Source: Marisediminitalea aggregata (lineage in GTDB: Bacteria; Pseudomonadota; Gammaproteobacteria; Enterobacterales; Alteromonadaceae). Taken from it: 64,000 bases of DNA. The notes below the pieces were generated by a model. The model was not told the DNA's origin. It worked only from the letters and a program-made list of their open reading frames with translations, and did not search any database. Positions 51,977 to 62,394 of the stretch are shown here, in pieces (positions within the stretch are counted from its first letter, which is position 1; the number at the start of each line of letters is the position of its first letter). Made by a program: the position numbers and the translations under genes. Location: assembly GCF_900129565.1 (NCBI RefSeq), contig NZ_FQWD01000001.1, positions 868,001 to 932,000 on the forward strand, given 5' to 3'.

Positions 51977-53041
51977 TTAGTTAAAAGAGTTTTTCAGGTT
52001 GTCCATGATATTGCCGCCCTTCGTCATGGAGTCCCAAATTGTTTGCTCAAAATACGTTTTGGCTATATCGCCGTACTTCAGTTGCGTTTCTGCTTCTTCA
52101 TCAACAATTACCCAGGCGTTGTCTGGTTCAATCAGATCAGACACCACGCCGGTAAAGTCATAAGGAAGAGTAGAAATCTTGGTTTTTTCTGTTAACCGGT
52201 TGTAGCGCGACACCTTGCGGGCAAATTTGATTTTTTGACCCGGTTTCAACTTGTGATTTGAACCCAGATTAATGTTCACCAAGTGTTCGTTGTCGCGTTT
52301 GCGGTATTCAATCACAAAGCCACTTTGACTAAAGTTTTGCTGTATCTCCGGCAATATGTTGTAAACACCATTACCCGACGCTTGTGATGCAAGGCTGTAG
52401 GCCAGATCCTGACTCACCGGACAGGATGAGTTATTGATCGACATGGTATTCGACGCTGTGCCTTTAAAGGTCAGCGCTTCGGTCTCGTTGAGATCGGGCA
52501 ATTCAAAGAACTTCACGTTACCTGACACCGTCGCTTCATAAAAACAGCTTGGTGGGGTGTAGTGGCGGTCACCGTCATCATCAGTCCAGTTGCGAGCCGC
52601 TGAAAAACGCTTTGCGATATCCACATTGTGGATGGCGGGTAGGATGGCGACATCCGCAACGTCTATGCCCGCCCCCGAAAACTGTCCTGTCGCTTCATAG
52701 GCCAGAATTTCATCGCCCAGCTTGCTGGCCAGATTGCGATCAACAATATCCGCGCCGGCCGTTATCAGTCCGGATTCTAACTCGGATGATATTTGACGAA
52801 CTGCGCCGGTTTCGAATGTGGCATTGCTATCGATTTTTACCGGCAGCACGACAACGGCCATTTTGCCGCCCATCAGCTCAGCCTTCGACGGTACAAATTC
52901 AGCATCGGGAATATTCACGATGTAATTGTCGTTCGTAATAATTTCTATTGGGTTACTGACTTTCGTCGTGCTCATGCATCCTGCTAATAACGCAGAAGAC
53001 AATGAAGCTATAACAAGTCCGTGTTTCAATGGTGTTTTCAT
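51977..53041 (-). CDS. Outer-membrane lipoprotein, possibly CsgG/FlgO-like
   Basis: 354 residues. A lipoprotein signal ends in LLAGC (Cys 22). The segment MAVVVLPVKIDSNATFETGAVRQISSELESGLITAGADIVDRNLASKLGDEI (about 60-112) has the alternating pattern of CsgG/LpoB/FlgO proteins (a strand, a helix, then a strand ending in D/ER). A later strand-rich part (about 250-330) may form a second domain. The CsgG likeness is by eye and tentative. Third gene of the operon. Confidence 0.65.
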   Translation of the reverse strand: MKTPLKHGLVIASLSSALLAGCMSTTKVSNPIEIITNDNYIVNIPDAEFVPSKAELMGGKMAVVVLPVKIDSNATFETGAVRQISSELESGLITAGADIVDRNLASKLGDEILAYEATGQFSGAGIDVADVAILPAIHNVDIAKRFSAARNWTDDDGDRHYTPPSCFYEATVSGNVKFFELPDLNETEALTFKGTASNTMSINNSSCPVSQDLAYSLASQASGNGVYNILPEIQQNFSQSGFVIEYRKRDNEHLVNINLGSNHKLKPGQKIKFARKVSRYNRLTEKTKISTLPYDFTGVVSDLIEPDNAWVIVDEEAETQLKYGDIAKTYFEQTIWDSMTKGGNIMDNLKNSFN

Positions 53042-53062
53042 AATATACCTACTTTCATTTGG

Positions 53063-54010
53063 TTACTGCGTAAGCAAGTTAGTGAGTATTGAGCCGTTAT
53101 CGGCTTCTATTTTTGCAATTAGTCGCTGATAGGCAGCGATGCTGGCATTTCCTTTGTTTTGCATAGAACGTCCGGTTTCATTGACGATCTCGGAGGCAAT
53201 TGACTGTTTGCGCTGCTGTAGCCTGATGTCTAAAGCCAGGCTCGCAACATGCTGACCAAATAGCTCTCTTTGCTGGAGTTGGTCTTGCAGCGCCAGGGTA
53301 TATTCACATTGAGCGTTGTCGGCGCTGAGCCCCATGTCCACAATCTGTCGACGGAAGGCTAAACGAAGGTTCTCGTTTTCATGCGGTAAGACATACAGAC
53401 AAACGGATTGCTGAATGTCTGCAAGTTGACCTTCGGTTGTATTCAGTAGCTCGGTATATTTGCTGGTGGGCTGAGACAGCAGATCAAGAATTTCGATATA
53501 CCGCACATTGGTACCAAACTGTTCCAGCAACGTCGCGCGGTTTGCAACCCACCATTCTAGTTTTGAAGCCGCTGTGTTGGTGGTTTTAAGCGATTTTTGT
53601 AACTGATAAAAGTTACTGGTGAGTTCGCTGCGAAATGTATCTGCCAGTTGCTTCTTATCGACAGACACCAAAGAGAAAAAGGTGTCGCCTTCCTGGTGAT
53701 TTTTCAGTTTGTTGTACTGGCTGATTGGCAGGGATTCAATGGAGCTGGATACGGACTGGTTGATGTATTCTGCAAAGGCATCGTTAACCAGGCTCTGGCG
53801 CTGACTGAATCCGCCGCTGATGTGGGTTCTAAGCTGCCCCAGTATGTTTTTTAGTGCAACATCATTAGCTTGTTGGAGGGTAGTGCCTTCGCCTATGGCA
53901 AACAGGGCAGTGTCACTTGAAGGCGGAAATAAAATCCATTCTGGTAACTCGGCGTGAGCAGCCTCGCAACACAACAACAAGCAAATCAGAATGCGCTGAA
54001 GGTTAGTCAT
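53063..54010 (-). CDS. Exported LPP20-domain protein
   Basis: 315 residues from ATG at 54010, preceded by GGAGGGATTT. The signal peptide is MTNLQRILICLLLCCEAAHA, followed by ELPEWILFPPSSDTALFAIGEGTTLQQANDVALKNIL, a clear LPP20-type start. The rest is helical, with several Gln-rich segments, and no enzyme motif. Without a lipobox Cys at the cleavage point it is probably soluble in the periplasm. Its start overlaps the stop of the upstream gene by 8 bases. Confidence 0.75.
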   Translation of the reverse strand: MTNLQRILICLLLCCEAAHAELPEWILFPPSSDTALFAIGEGTTLQQANDVALKNILGQLRTHISGGFSQRQSLVNDAFAEYINQSVSSSIESLPISQYNKLKNHQEGDTFFSLVSVDKKQLADTFRSELTSNFYQLQKSLKTTNTAASKLEWWVANRATLLEQFGTNVRYIEILDLLSQPTSKYTELLNTTEGQLADIQQSVCLYVLPHENENLRLAFRRQIVDMGLSADNAQCEYTLALQDQLQQRELFGQHVASLALDIRLQQRKQSIASEIVNETGRSMQNKGNASIAAYQRLIAKIEADNGSILTNLLTQ

Positions 54011-54809
54011 AAATCCCTCCAAAGTACGTGTCAAATTCAATGCGGGTTAATAGCGATTCTGTGACCAGTGCTGGATCCAGCTCGGTGTAACCATAAAAGT
54101 TAGCGGTTTGCGATGCTCTGAATTGCAAGATGGTGTCTACCAGCTCTTCTTCCAGTCCTGCTACCAACAAGTCATTCAATGCGTCAATGTCTTCGATGGT
54201 TGTGGCCGGTTCAATAACCGTACTGTTAAGCGTGCGCTCAAGGCCACCGTACTCAACAAAACCGGTGACGCGTTGTAAAAACAGGAATTGCTTACCGAGA
54301 TCTTCGGATTCGGCGTAGTACACCAGATTGTTAGCGTCTAAATAGAATCCGCCATCGCCACTATTGATGGCCGATAGTGGGCTGGCATCCATGCTAAAGG
54401 GGGCATAAGGTTGTTCAGGGTAAAAGTCACTGGCAATCGGTATAACAACGAAGCCGGCAACCCGCTCGTGGTGGTTGAAGAGCGTAACGATTGCTTTCTC
54501 AATACTGTAGTACTGAAAGCTGACTTCCGGATTAACCTTCGAACGTTTGATGACTTCCGGCGGACCAAATTGATTTTCGATGTAAGGAATGGTTCGGCCA
54601 ATATTCAGCAGCGACAGACGCTCATATTCAACGTGATGCGTAAAGTTGGCCTGAATGTCTTCGTAGGTGGCTAATACAAGCTCTTTGGTATCGTTAAATT
54701 GGCCAATAGAAATGAGCGTAAGTGTGACACTCACGATAACCCGATAGATAGTGGCGCGACGAGAAGCCTCTACCTGCTCCTCGTGCGAATCGTCTGCTAC
54801 ATCTGCCAT
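54003..54809 (-). CDS. ETEC_3214-type membrane-anchored protein, first gene of operon
   Basis: 268 residues from ATG at 54809 (a GTG at 54836 would add 9). A charged N-terminus precedes one membrane helix (about 20-38, TIYRVIVSVTLTLISIGQF). The remainder, probably periplasmic, has FGPPEVIKRSKVNPEVSFQYYSIEKAIVTLFNHHERVAGFVV, which resembles the ETEC_3214 domain of unknown role. It starts the run of six genes with 8-base overlap or short gaps to the next. Confidence 0.7.
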   Translation of the reverse strand: MADVADDSHEEQVEASRRATIYRVIVSVTLTLISIGQFNDTKELVLATYEDIQANFTHHVEYERLSLLNIGRTIPYIENQFGPPEVIKRSKVNPEVSFQYYSIEKAIVTLFNHHERVAGFVVIPIASDFYPEQPYAPFSMDASPLSAINSGDGGFYLDANNLVYYAESEDLGKQFLFLQRVTGFVEYGGLERTLNSTVIEPATTIEDIDALNDLLVAGLEEELVDTILQFRASQTANFYGYTELDPALVTESLLTRIEFDTYFGGIYD

Positions 54810-54904
54810 TGACTTCCCTGCATGCGATGTACTCACCTAACTTTGCTGCGTACTTCCTATACTGCCCGTATCAAAGCTGAGTGTTTTTTGAACATTTAGT
54901 CTAA

Positions 54905-54920
54905 ATTAGCACACGCTAAT
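54905..54920. promoter_or_regulatory. 16-base inverted repeat upstream of the envelope operon
   Basis: ATTAGC-ACAC-GCTAAT lies about 85-110 bases ahead of the first gene in the 168-base gap to trkA. It is a plausible operator; no clear -35/-10 pair can be fixed around it. Confidence 0.4.
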
Positions 54921-55004
54921 GGAGATCAAAAGAAGATTTTTCTGTGTTTTGTCGCATCGTGGCGAGATACTCTCGTACCTCTGGACATGGTGGCTGCAGT
55001 AACC

Positions 55005-56384
55005 TTAGCCGAAAAAGAACGCGCTGGGCTGGAACAGTTTTTCAACGTCGTTGATGTATTTTTTATCGACCAGAAACAGGATCACGTGGTCGTTGGCTTC
55101 AATAACGGTATCACTGTGTGCAATGATCACCTGATCTTCGCGCACAACAGCCCCGATAGTGGTGCCCGGCGGGAGCTTAATCTCGCCGATTTGGCGGCCG
55201 ACTACCTTAGAGGTGTTTTCATCACCATGGGCGATCGCCTCTATAGCTTCTGCGGCCCCACGGCGAAGTGAGTACACATTAACTATATCGCCGCGACGGA
55301 CGTGAGTAAGCAAGGCTGAAATAGTGGCTTGCTGCGGGGAAAAGGCAATGTCGATTTCACCGCCCTGGACTAAATCGACGTAAGCACTGCGCTGAATAAG
55401 CACCATGGCTTTTTGCGCTCCCATGCGTTTAGCCAGCATGGCAGACATGATGTTTGCTTCGTCGTCATTGGTTACCGCAATAAAAGCATCGACTTGCTCA
55501 ACGCCTTCTTCGCTCAAGAGCTCTGAGTCAGAGGCATCACCACAAAATACAATAGTCTTGTCTAAGTGTGCAGACAAATATTGTGCCCGTTCCTGACTGT
55601 ACTCGATGAGTTTGACGTTGTGGTTGTGTTCCAGGCGCTTCGCCAGACCGGCACCAATTAAACCACCACCGGCAATCATTATGCGCTTATAGCTGGACTC
55701 CAGCTTTTGCAGTTCGCTCATCACGGCACGGATATGCTTGGTCGCGGCAATAAAGAATACTTCATCGTCCGCTTCGATAACCGTGGTGCCTAAGGGCCGG
55801 ATAGGGCGCCCACGACGATAAATAGCCGCAACCCGTGTTTCCACGTTTGGCATGTGCTCTTTTAACGCAGACAGGGCATGTCCAACTAGCAAGCCACCGT
55901 AATAGGCTTTTACTGCTACCAGGCTCGCTTTGCCGTCGGCAAATTCCACCACCTGTAACGCACCAGGATAGTCAATTAGACGCTTAATGGCCTGGGTAAC
56001 TAATTGTTCGGGCGCGATGATGTGATCAACCGGGATATCCTGTTGTTTGTACAACTGCTCCTGATAAATGATGTATTGCTCAGAGCGGACCCGGGCGATT
56101 TTAGTAGGGGTTTTAAACAAGCTGTAAGCAACCTGACAGGCGAGCATGTTACTTTCGTCACTGTTGGTTACTGCAATCAACATGTCAGCGTCTTCGGCGC
56201 CTGCCTTTTTTAACACGTCGGGATGAGAGCCCACGCCCGTAACTACCTGAAGATCTAACCTGTCCTGCAATGCGCGCAGAATAGTGGGATCTGAATCAAT
56301 TACGGTGATCTCATTTTTTTCGCCAACCAGGTTTTCGGCAAGGGTTCCGCCAACCTGTCCGGCGCCAAGGATGATTATTTTCAT
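55005..56384 (-). CDS. trkA: Trk system potassium regulator TrkA
   Basis: 459 residues: two copies of an NAD-binding Rossmann domain ([13 protein letters not shown] near 7, [13 protein letters not shown] near 238) and two TrkA-C domains. It forms the cytoplasmic ring that gates TrkH with NAD/ATP. Last gene in def-fmt-rsmB-trkA, the conserved order. Confidence 0.97.
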   Translation of the reverse strand: MKIIILGAGQVGGTLAENLVGEKNEITVIDSDPTILRALQDRLDLQVVTGVGSHPDVLKKAGAEDADMLIAVTNSDESNMLACQVAYSLFKTPTKIARVRSEQYIIYQEQLYKQQDIPVDHIIAPEQLVTQAIKRLIDYPGALQVVEFADGKASLVAVKAYYGGLLVGHALSALKEHMPNVETRVAAIYRRGRPIRPLGTTVIEADDEVFFIAATKHIRAVMSELQKLESSYKRIMIAGGGLIGAGLAKRLEHNHNVKLIEYSQERAQYLSAHLDKTIVFCGDASDSELLSEEGVEQVDAFIAVTNDDEANIMSAMLAKRMGAQKAMVLIQRSAYVDLVQGGEIDIAFSPQQATISALLTHVRRGDIVNVYSLRRGAAEAIEAIAHGDENTSKVVGRQIGEIKLPPGTTIGAVVREDQVIIAHSDTVIEANDHVILFLVDKKYINDVEKLFQPSAFFFG

Positions 56385-56415
56385 CGTCGTTATTAAAAGG
56401 CTGTTTTATGCTTGG

Positions 56416-57723
56416 TTATACGGACTTTAGCAGTCTCGCATAATAGAAACCATCCATTTGTTGCTCACCGGGTAAAATTTGTCTGCCCGGCTGGTCGTTA
56501 GTTTCGCTGTCGGAAACGGGGGCTAAAGTCGCATCCTGCTGGCGTGCCAGAAATTGTTGTATTTGTGCGCTGTTTTCGTCGGGCAGAATAGAACAGGTTG
56601 CGTACAGCAGCGTACCGCCGGGCTTTAATGTTGGCCAAAGAGCATCAAGAATACGTTGCTGAAGGGCTTGTAGTGCTTCTATATCTGCTGGCTTTCGCAA
56701 CCAGCGAATATCAGGATGTCTACGAATAACACCCGTTGCAGAGCAGGGGGCATCTAACAGGATACGGTCGAACTGATTACCATCCCACCAGCTGTCGGGG
56801 TCGCTCGCATCAGCGCAAATGACTTCCGCCTCCAGTTGCAGGCGGTCTAAGTTTTCGTTCAGGCGTTCAAGACGCAGTGACTCTGAATCCAGCGCAATGC
56901 AGGTTGCCATTGCCGGCTGCTTTTCAAGCAGGTGAGCTGTTTTGCCCCCCGGTGCAGCACAGCAGTCGAGCACTCGTTCATTTGCCTCTGGCGCTAACAG
57001 TGGCGCAGCTAACTGCGCGGCGCCATCCTGCACGCTAAACCATCCTTGTGGATAGCCAGGTAGTGTGGTGATCGGTAAACGGTCCAACAGAATAACTGCA
57101 TCCGGGTGCTGTTCACTCAGTTCAAAGTGAATACCAGCATCGGTGAGTGCTTTGCAGTATTTTTCGTGGCTACACTGGCGCGTGTTAACGCGGAGCCACA
57201 CCGGAGCCGGTTTATTCATGGCATCAACGATATCAGTCAACTGGTCCGGGTAGGCAGCTGCAATGCGTTTGTAGATCCATTTGGGCAGGCCGGATGCAAC
57301 AATCGGGTCGCTACTGGTTTGCTCTGCTAATCCCTGACGCTGAAAATTACGCAGTACTGCGTTGATCAGCCCTTTTAACCGCATCCCGCCGAGCACTTCT
57401 GCGGCGTCCACAGTGGCAGATACCGCTGCGTGATCAGAGACGCGACTGTATGCTTGCTGGTAAAACCCAAGCAGCAACAGGTGCTCCAGAATCTTCTTGT
57501 TGCCTTTTAGTGGTTGGTCTAACAACTGGCGCAGCCAAATTTGTAATTGGGGCACATGGCGGAACACACCCATGGCCATTTCCTGTAACCAGGCGCTGTC
57601 TTGTTTGCTATGTCTGGCCTGCGCTTTGGCCAGGCAGTCCCGGGATGATTTGCCCAGTTCAAGCACACTGTAAATGACCCAGGCAGTGTCTGCTCTGAGG
57701 TTGGCATAAGGCGGTAATTTCAT
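56416..57723 (-). CDS. rsmB: 16S rRNA m5C967 methyltransferase RsmB
   Basis: 435 residues: an N-terminal NusB-like RNA-binding domain and a SAM domain with LDCCAAPGGKTAHLLE, LLDAPCSATGVIRRHPDI (catalytic Cys) and LLYATCSI. It methylates C967 of 16S rRNA. It lies 5 bases after fmt. Confidence 0.97.
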   Translation of the reverse strand: MKLPPYANLRADTAWVIYSVLELGKSSRDCLAKAQARHSKQDSAWLQEMAMGVFRHVPQLQIWLRQLLDQPLKGNKKILEHLLLLGFYQQAYSRVSDHAAVSATVDAAEVLGGMRLKGLINAVLRNFQRQGLAEQTSSDPIVASGLPKWIYKRIAAAYPDQLTDIVDAMNKPAPVWLRVNTRQCSHEKYCKALTDAGIHFELSEQHPDAVILLDRLPITTLPGYPQGWFSVQDGAAQLAAPLLAPEANERVLDCCAAPGGKTAHLLEKQPAMATCIALDSESLRLERLNENLDRLQLEAEVICADASDPDSWWDGNQFDRILLDAPCSATGVIRRHPDIRWLRKPADIEALQALQQRILDALWPTLKPGGTLLYATCSILPDENSAQIQQFLARQQDATLAPVSDSETNDQPGRQILPGEQQMDGFYYARLLKSV

Positions 57724-57728
57724 GATCG

Positions 57729-58685
57729 TTACTCGGGTTGGCAGGGCAGTACGGTGCCTACTTCGAACCAGTCCTGGCGTCCGTTTAAGACATCCTGTAC
57801 GGCCATAGGCTTTTTACCGGGTATTTGTATTTGTGTGAGACAAAGTGCGCCATCGCTGGTGGCAATGACTATGCCCTGTTTATCGGCTCGCAGTATGGTG
57901 CCTGGTGCGGCTTTGCCGGTACTATCCTGGGCTACCTGACCTTGCCATACCTTGATTTGCTTGTCGCCAACCTGCGTCCAGCACACCGGCCACGGGTTAA
58001 ATGCGCGAATGTTGCGGGCCAATTGTTCAGCACTTTGTTGCCAGTCCATAAAGGCTTCTTCTTTGGACAGCTTTTTGGCATAAGTTGCCTGAGCGTCATC
58101 TTGCACGGTAGCCGACAACGCAGTGATATTGTTTAGTGTGTGGACCAGCGCTGTCGGGCCAATATTGGCAAGTTTGCTGTAGAGACTGGCACTGGTGTCA
58201 TCCGCTTCGATAGGCAGGGTTTCAATATGCAGCATGTCACCCGTATCCAGACCAACATCCATTTGCATAATGGTTACGCCAGTTTCTTTATCGCCTGCCC
58301 AGATACTGCGTTGTATAGGGGCCGCACCGCGCCAGCGTGGCAGTATTGAGCCGTGCACGTTAATACAGCCGAGTCTCGGTGTATCCAGCACGACCTTGGG
58401 TAACAGCAGACCGTAAGCGACTACCACCATAATATCGGCGTTCAGCTCAGCCAATTGCTGTTGTGCGTCTTCTGTTTTCAGACTTTCAGGCTGATACACG
58501 GGGATATCGTGTTCCACTGCCAGTTGTTTAGTGGCACTGGGCATGAGCTTCTTACCGCGTCCGGCGGGTCGGTCGGGCTGCGTGTAAACGGCTATCACAT
58601 CGTGTTGGCTGGACAACAAAGCCGCCAGGTGATCGGCGGCAAATTCAGGGGTACCTGCAAAAATAATACGTAATGGAGTAGTCAT
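57729..58685 (-). CDS. fmt: Methionyl-tRNA formyltransferase
   Basis: 318 residues. The start [20 protein letters not shown] and the catalytic region [22 protein letters not shown] with VGLDTGDML are typical. It formylates initiator Met-tRNA with 10-formyl-tetrahydrofolate. Def, which removes the formyl group, lies 11 bases upstream. Confidence 0.98.
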   Translation of the reverse strand: MTTPLRIIFAGTPEFAADHLAALLSSQHDVIAVYTQPDRPAGRGKKLMPSATKQLAVEHDIPVYQPESLKTEDAQQQLAELNADIMVVVAYGLLLPKVVLDTPRLGCINVHGSILPRWRGAAPIQRSIWAGDKETGVTIMQMDVGLDTGDMLHIETLPIEADDTSASLYSKLANIGPTALVHTLNNITALSATVQDDAQATYAKKLSKEEAFMDWQQSAEQLARNIRAFNPWPVCWTQVGDKQIKVWQGQVAQDSTGKAAPGTILRADKQGIVIATSDGALCLTQIQIPGKKPMAVQDVLNGRQDWFEVGTVLPCQPE

Positions 58686-58696
58686 AGGGGATGCGC

Positions 58697-59206
58697 TTAT
58701 GCCTTTGCTGCCAGGCGAGCATCTTTCTCCAGTTTTTTGCGAATACGCTGACGCTTCAGAGGAGACAGGTAATCGACAAACAGTTTGCCTTGAAGGTGGT
58801 CGAGTTCGTGTTGAATACAGATAGCCAGTAAACCTTCAGCTTCCAATTCAAACTCAACACCTTCGCCGTCAAGGGCTTTTACCGTGACCTTTTCAGCGCG
58901 ATCTACTTTGGCGTAATTGCCGGGTACCGACAAGCAGCCTTCTTCGCTGATGGTTGAGCCTTCTTTGGCAATGATCTCGGGGTTAATGAATACCCGGGGT
59001 TCATTTTGTTCTTCGGAGACATCCATAACAACCAGACGTACGTGGCGGTCAACTTGTGTTGCTGCCAAGCCAATGCCCTGTTCGTCACGCATGGTTTCGA
59101 ACATATCGGCGATTAACTGTTTAACCTCAGCATTTACTTCTGCAATGGGCTTGGCCACGGTGCGAAGTCTTTCGTCGGGGAATCGTAAAACGTCTAAAAT
59201 TGCCAT
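58697..59206 (-). CDS. def: Peptide deformylase
   Basis: 169 residues. All three metal-site motifs are present: [17 protein letters not shown] and QHELDHLQG. It removes the N-formyl group of new proteins. First gene of the def-fmt-rsmB-trkA run and divergent from the LysM gene (200-base gap, nothing else identified there). Confidence 0.98.
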   Translation of the reverse strand: MAILDVLRFPDERLRTVAKPIAEVNAEVKQLIADMFETMRDEQGIGLAATQVDRHVRLVVMDVSEEQNEPRVFINPEIIAKEGSTISEEGCLSVPGNYAKVDRAEKVTVKALDGEGVEFELEAEGLLAICIQHELDHLQGKLFVDYLSPLKRQRIRKKLEKDARLAAKA

Positions 59207-59406
59207 CTGTCGCTATTTACACTCTATTCTGTATTAAGAAATATACGCACCGTCCGATAGGACTATTTACAAGGTGCTAACTGCCTTTATTCTAGCCTAA
59301 AGCAGGTTTTCATGCAGTATATAATCATTACACTACTGAATAATTGGGGATTATGATCTAATAATACAAGGTAGTGCAGCCACCCTGAGCAGGGCGAGGA
59401 TGAACA

Positions 59407-60480
59407 ATGGTAAATAAATCGAAAACGCTGATCGCGATATTCACTGCGAGTTTACTGTGGTGTATTGCCGGTACGGCGATGGCGTTAGATGTGAAAGACA
59501 ACGCGCCAACTACCTACACAGTAAAGAAAAACGACACCCTGTGGGACATTGCCCGGTTGTTTTTAGACAAGCCCTGGCTGTGGCCGGAATTGTGGCGCAA
59601 CAACACACAAATTATGAACCCGCACCTGATTTATCCCGGGGACGTATTGGTATTGCGTTACGTTGACGGTGAACCCGTGATGGAAGTGGTAAGAGACAAG
59701 CCTCGCATTACACTGTCGCCCAATGTTGCCCGCGCAACTAAACCTTCTCCCATTAGCTTATTACCCTGGTCGGTAATTGAGCCTTATATTCAACATCATG
59801 AAATCCTCGACCCGGGCAAGTACAAGATCCTGCCGCACCTGTTAGGCGACAAAAACGCCTCTATGCGGTTTGTTGATGATGATTTGGTGATGAGCCGGCG
59901 CAGCGGCCGTGCCAGAGATCAGTATCGGGTAATTCGTAAACAATCTAAGATCGAAGACCTCGACGGCAATACGCTCGGGGTACAGGTGCACCATATCGCC
60001 GACGCTACCATGGTAGAAGATCGCGCAGCCGGAGAATGGCTGGTGAAAATTGAAGACGCCAACTCGGAAGCCAAACGCGGTGACAAGCTCTTGTACGGTG
60101 AGCCAAAAACCGCAGGTGATATGACATTACAGGCCGCCAGCAAATCCCAGCGCGGTTTTATAGTGGGCAACCTTCACCAGCATCAGTTGTTGGGCAAGTA
60201 CGATGTGGTGATTGTTGATTTAGGCGAAGAGGACATCGAGCCGGGTACCGTGATGGGGATTTACCAGCAGGGGCCGACCATTATCGATGGCGATGAGCCT
60301 AAGTACCTTAGCGAAAGCAAAGTGGTTATGAGTACGTTTGATGACGGCTCTACCGTTGAGCAGCCTGCGCTAAAAGTGGGTGAGTTAATTATTTTCAGTA
60401 CGTTTACGCATGCCAGTTACGGCATCATTACACGTGCTGCCGACATTGTAAAAACCGGGAATATTGTCGCTCATCCATAG
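59407..60480 (+). CDS. Exported LysM domain protein
   Basis: 357 residues. A signal peptide (about 1-26, TLIAIFTASLLWCIAGTAMA) is followed by a LysM domain (about 36-85, TYTVKKNDTLWDIARLFLDKPWLWPELWRNN ... IYPGDVLVL) that binds peptidoglycan. The remainder is strand-rich with no catalytic motif. Such proteins are usually found just ahead of dprA. Role in the wall is inferred. Confidence 0.93.
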   Translation: MVNKSKTLIAIFTASLLWCIAGTAMALDVKDNAPTTYTVKKNDTLWDIARLFLDKPWLWPELWRNNTQIMNPHLIYPGDVLVLRYVDGEPVMEVVRDKPRITLSPNVARATKPSPISLLPWSVIEPYIQHHEILDPGKYKILPHLLGDKNASMRFVDDDLVMSRRSGRARDQYRVIRKQSKIEDLDGNTLGVQVHHIADATMVEDRAAGEWLVKIEDANSEAKRGDKLLYGEPKTAGDMTLQAASKSQRGFIVGNLHQHQLLGKYDVVIVDLGEEDIEPGTVMGIYQQGPTIIDGDEPKYLSESKVVMSTFDDGSTVEQPALKVGELIIFSTFTHASYGIITRAADIVKTGNIVAHP

Positions 60481-60516
60481 TGAATAAGTGGCTCCCGGGA
60501 ACAACCGGGAGCGTTC

Positions 60517-61623
60517 ATGCAACACACCACCATCTCTGACTCTTGCTTGCGCTGGCTGTCGTTAAGCTTGTTTGAAAAGCGCTCCCCTGAATTCTGGTTA
60601 ACATGGCTGACACACAATCAGTTTAGTGTGGAAGAGGCATTCAATTTGCCACGTCAGGCGCTGTTGGATACGGGCTTAACGGAATCCGACTGTACAGCCT
60701 TCAAGCTGGACCGCAAGGAGGTCACTCAGGCCGTAAGTTGGTATTCTCCGCCGGATAGTCGCGTCATTATTGATATAGAGAGTGCGTTTTACCCCAAGAG
60801 TCTCAGACAACTGACATCGCCGCCTCTGGTATTGTACTGTGAGGGCAATGCGGCGTTACTGCGTCAACGCCAAATTGCCATTGTGGGTAGTCGCAAAGCA
60901 ACTCTGCAAGGCGTTGGACTTGCGAGGGACTTCGCTGCTGAATTGGGTTCTGTTGGATTAACCGTTACCAGTGGTCTCGCGTTAGGAATAGACGGCGCTG
61001 CGCATAAAGGCGCCTGTGCTACACCGGGAAATACACTTGCTGTAATGGGCGCGGGGCTTCAGCACATTCACCCTAAAAGTCATGCCAAACTCGCCAGACA
61101 GTTGGTGGATAACGGAGGCTGCCTGGTGAGTGAATTCGCGCCCGGGGTTAGCCCCAGGCCTTATCATTTCCCGCGAAGAAACCGCATAATTGCTGCCCTG
61201 TCTGATGGCGTGCTGGTAGTAGAAGCGAAAATAAAGAGTGGTTCTATGATCACGGCCAACCTGGCAGCTGATGCGGGCAAAGAGGTATTTGCGATACCCG
61301 GGAACATCAAGCATCCGCTCACTGAAGGGCCACATTACCTGATTCAGCAGGGCGCAAAGCTAACGACGTGCGTAGCCGATATGCTGGAGGAGCTTGGTAT
61401 AGAGCTGGCTGACGCTTGTTATGAAGAGGCTGCAAGGCAGCAGGGGCTGGCGTTTGAGTCAGCAAGTGGCCTGCTTGCTCATGTCGATACGGAGTTCACC
61501 AGCGTGGATGACCTGGCTGCGCGTTCGGGATTGTCTGTCTCTCAGGTTATGGCTGATATGCTCGAGTATGAATTGGTCGGCAAAGTCTCTGCGGTGCCTG
61601 GTGGCTATGTACGTGTTAGCTAA
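60517..61623 (+). CDS. dprA: DNA processing protein DprA
   Basis: 368 residues. The Rossmann-like core is IAIVGSRKATLQGVGLARDFA, then TVTSGLALGIDGAAHKGA and PRRNRIIAALSDGVLVVEA. A C-terminal winged helix (about 300-365) follows. DprA loads RecA on incoming DNA during transformation; in E. coli-like species without competence the role is less clear. GGGAG precedes the ATG. Confidence 0.96.
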   Translation: MQHTTISDSCLRWLSLSLFEKRSPEFWLTWLTHNQFSVEEAFNLPRQALLDTGLTESDCTAFKLDRKEVTQAVSWYSPPDSRVIIDIESAFYPKSLRQLTSPPLVLYCEGNAALLRQRQIAIVGSRKATLQGVGLARDFAAELGSVGLTVTSGLALGIDGAAHKGACATPGNTLAVMGAGLQHIHPKSHAKLARQLVDNGGCLVSEFAPGVSPRPYHFPRRNRIIAALSDGVLVVEAKIKSGSMITANLAADAGKEVFAIPGNIKHPLTEGPHYLIQQGAKLTTCVADMLEELGIELADACYEEAARQQGLAFESASGLLAHVDTEFTSVDDLAARSGLSVSQVMADMLEYELVGKVSAVPGGYVRVS

Positions 61624-61641
61624 GCGTAAACAGCGCGGCGT

Positions 61642-61670
61642 TTGACGGTAATTTAACCAAAGTGCATTAA
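61642..61670 (+). promoter_or_regulatory. Possible promoter for smg
   Basis: TTGACG (61642-61647), 17-base spacer, CATTAA (61665-61670) in the 265-base gap after dprA. The -10 is poor. Nothing else is clear in this gap. Confidence 0.35.
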
Positions 61671-61888
61671 ACACATTCAAAGACATCATTTAATGAAAAA
61701 AAATCACCCGGAATGCTTGGCAGCGACAGAAATTTTAGATAAGTTGAGATTAAGCACTATGCTTAATAGTGTTAATGCCGAACGCAACGCTGTGGCCTAT
61801 TCGCTAAGCAGGCCGCGTAGTGAACATAAGTTGCGAGGTTATCGTAGTAACTGTCTGGTTGCTACATCAACTTGAGGGGGAAAATATA

Positions 61889-62365
61889 ATGTTCGATATC
61901 CTCATGTATCTGTTCGAGAACTTCGTCCACAGTGAGACGGAAATTCGCGTCGATCAGGATGAACTCACCGATGAGCTCATTCGGGCGGGATTCCATCATG
62001 ATGAAATCTACAAAGCACTGGCATGGCTGGAAAAACTGGCTGCGCTGCAGGAAACCGATATTAACCCCTATTTCTGTAAAGGGATAAGCAGTGGCTTGAG
62101 CCGCATTTATACCCAACAGGAACAAATGCGTTTAGACACAGAGTGCCAGGGATTCTTGTTATTCCTTGAGCAGGTGGGTGTACTTGACGCGTCTACCCGG
62201 GAAATGGTAATCGACCGCGTTATGGAAATCGACTCTGTCGAGTTCTGTTTGGAAGATCTCAAATGGGTAGTCCTCATGGTATTGTTTAATGTGCCAGGCA
62301 AAGAAAATGCCTACGCGCAAATGGAAGATCTGTTATTCGAAGAGTATGACGGTATACTGCACTAA
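61889..62365 (+). CDS. smg: Smg protein (DUF494)
   Basis: 158 residues from ATG at 61889 ([16 protein letters not shown]), preceded by GAGGGGG. The family pattern [23 protein letters not shown] and [16 protein letters not shown] is plain. Conserved next to dprA; its function is not known. Confidence 0.95.
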   Translation: MFDILMYLFENFVHSETEIRVDQDELTDELIRAGFHHDEIYKALAWLEKLAALQETDINPYFCKGISSGLSRIYTQQEQMRLDTECQGFLLFLEQVGVLDASTREMVIDRVMEIDSVEFCLEDLKWVVLMVLFNVPGKENAYAQMEDLLFEEYDGILH

Positions 62366-62394
62366 TTCCATTCAGGGTTAAGTGTTGAGACGCC

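Noticed and set aside
51365..54010. Assigning the LPP20 and CsgG-like genes to the flgO-flgP-flgT flagellar set
   Set aside because: No flagellar genes nearby, and the partners are a protease and a transglycosylase; only the domain types are similar.
61693..61875. 60-codon frame between dprA and smg
   Set aside because: No ribosome site, no recognisable family, Ser/Arg-rich tail and overlap with the smg leader; probably chance.
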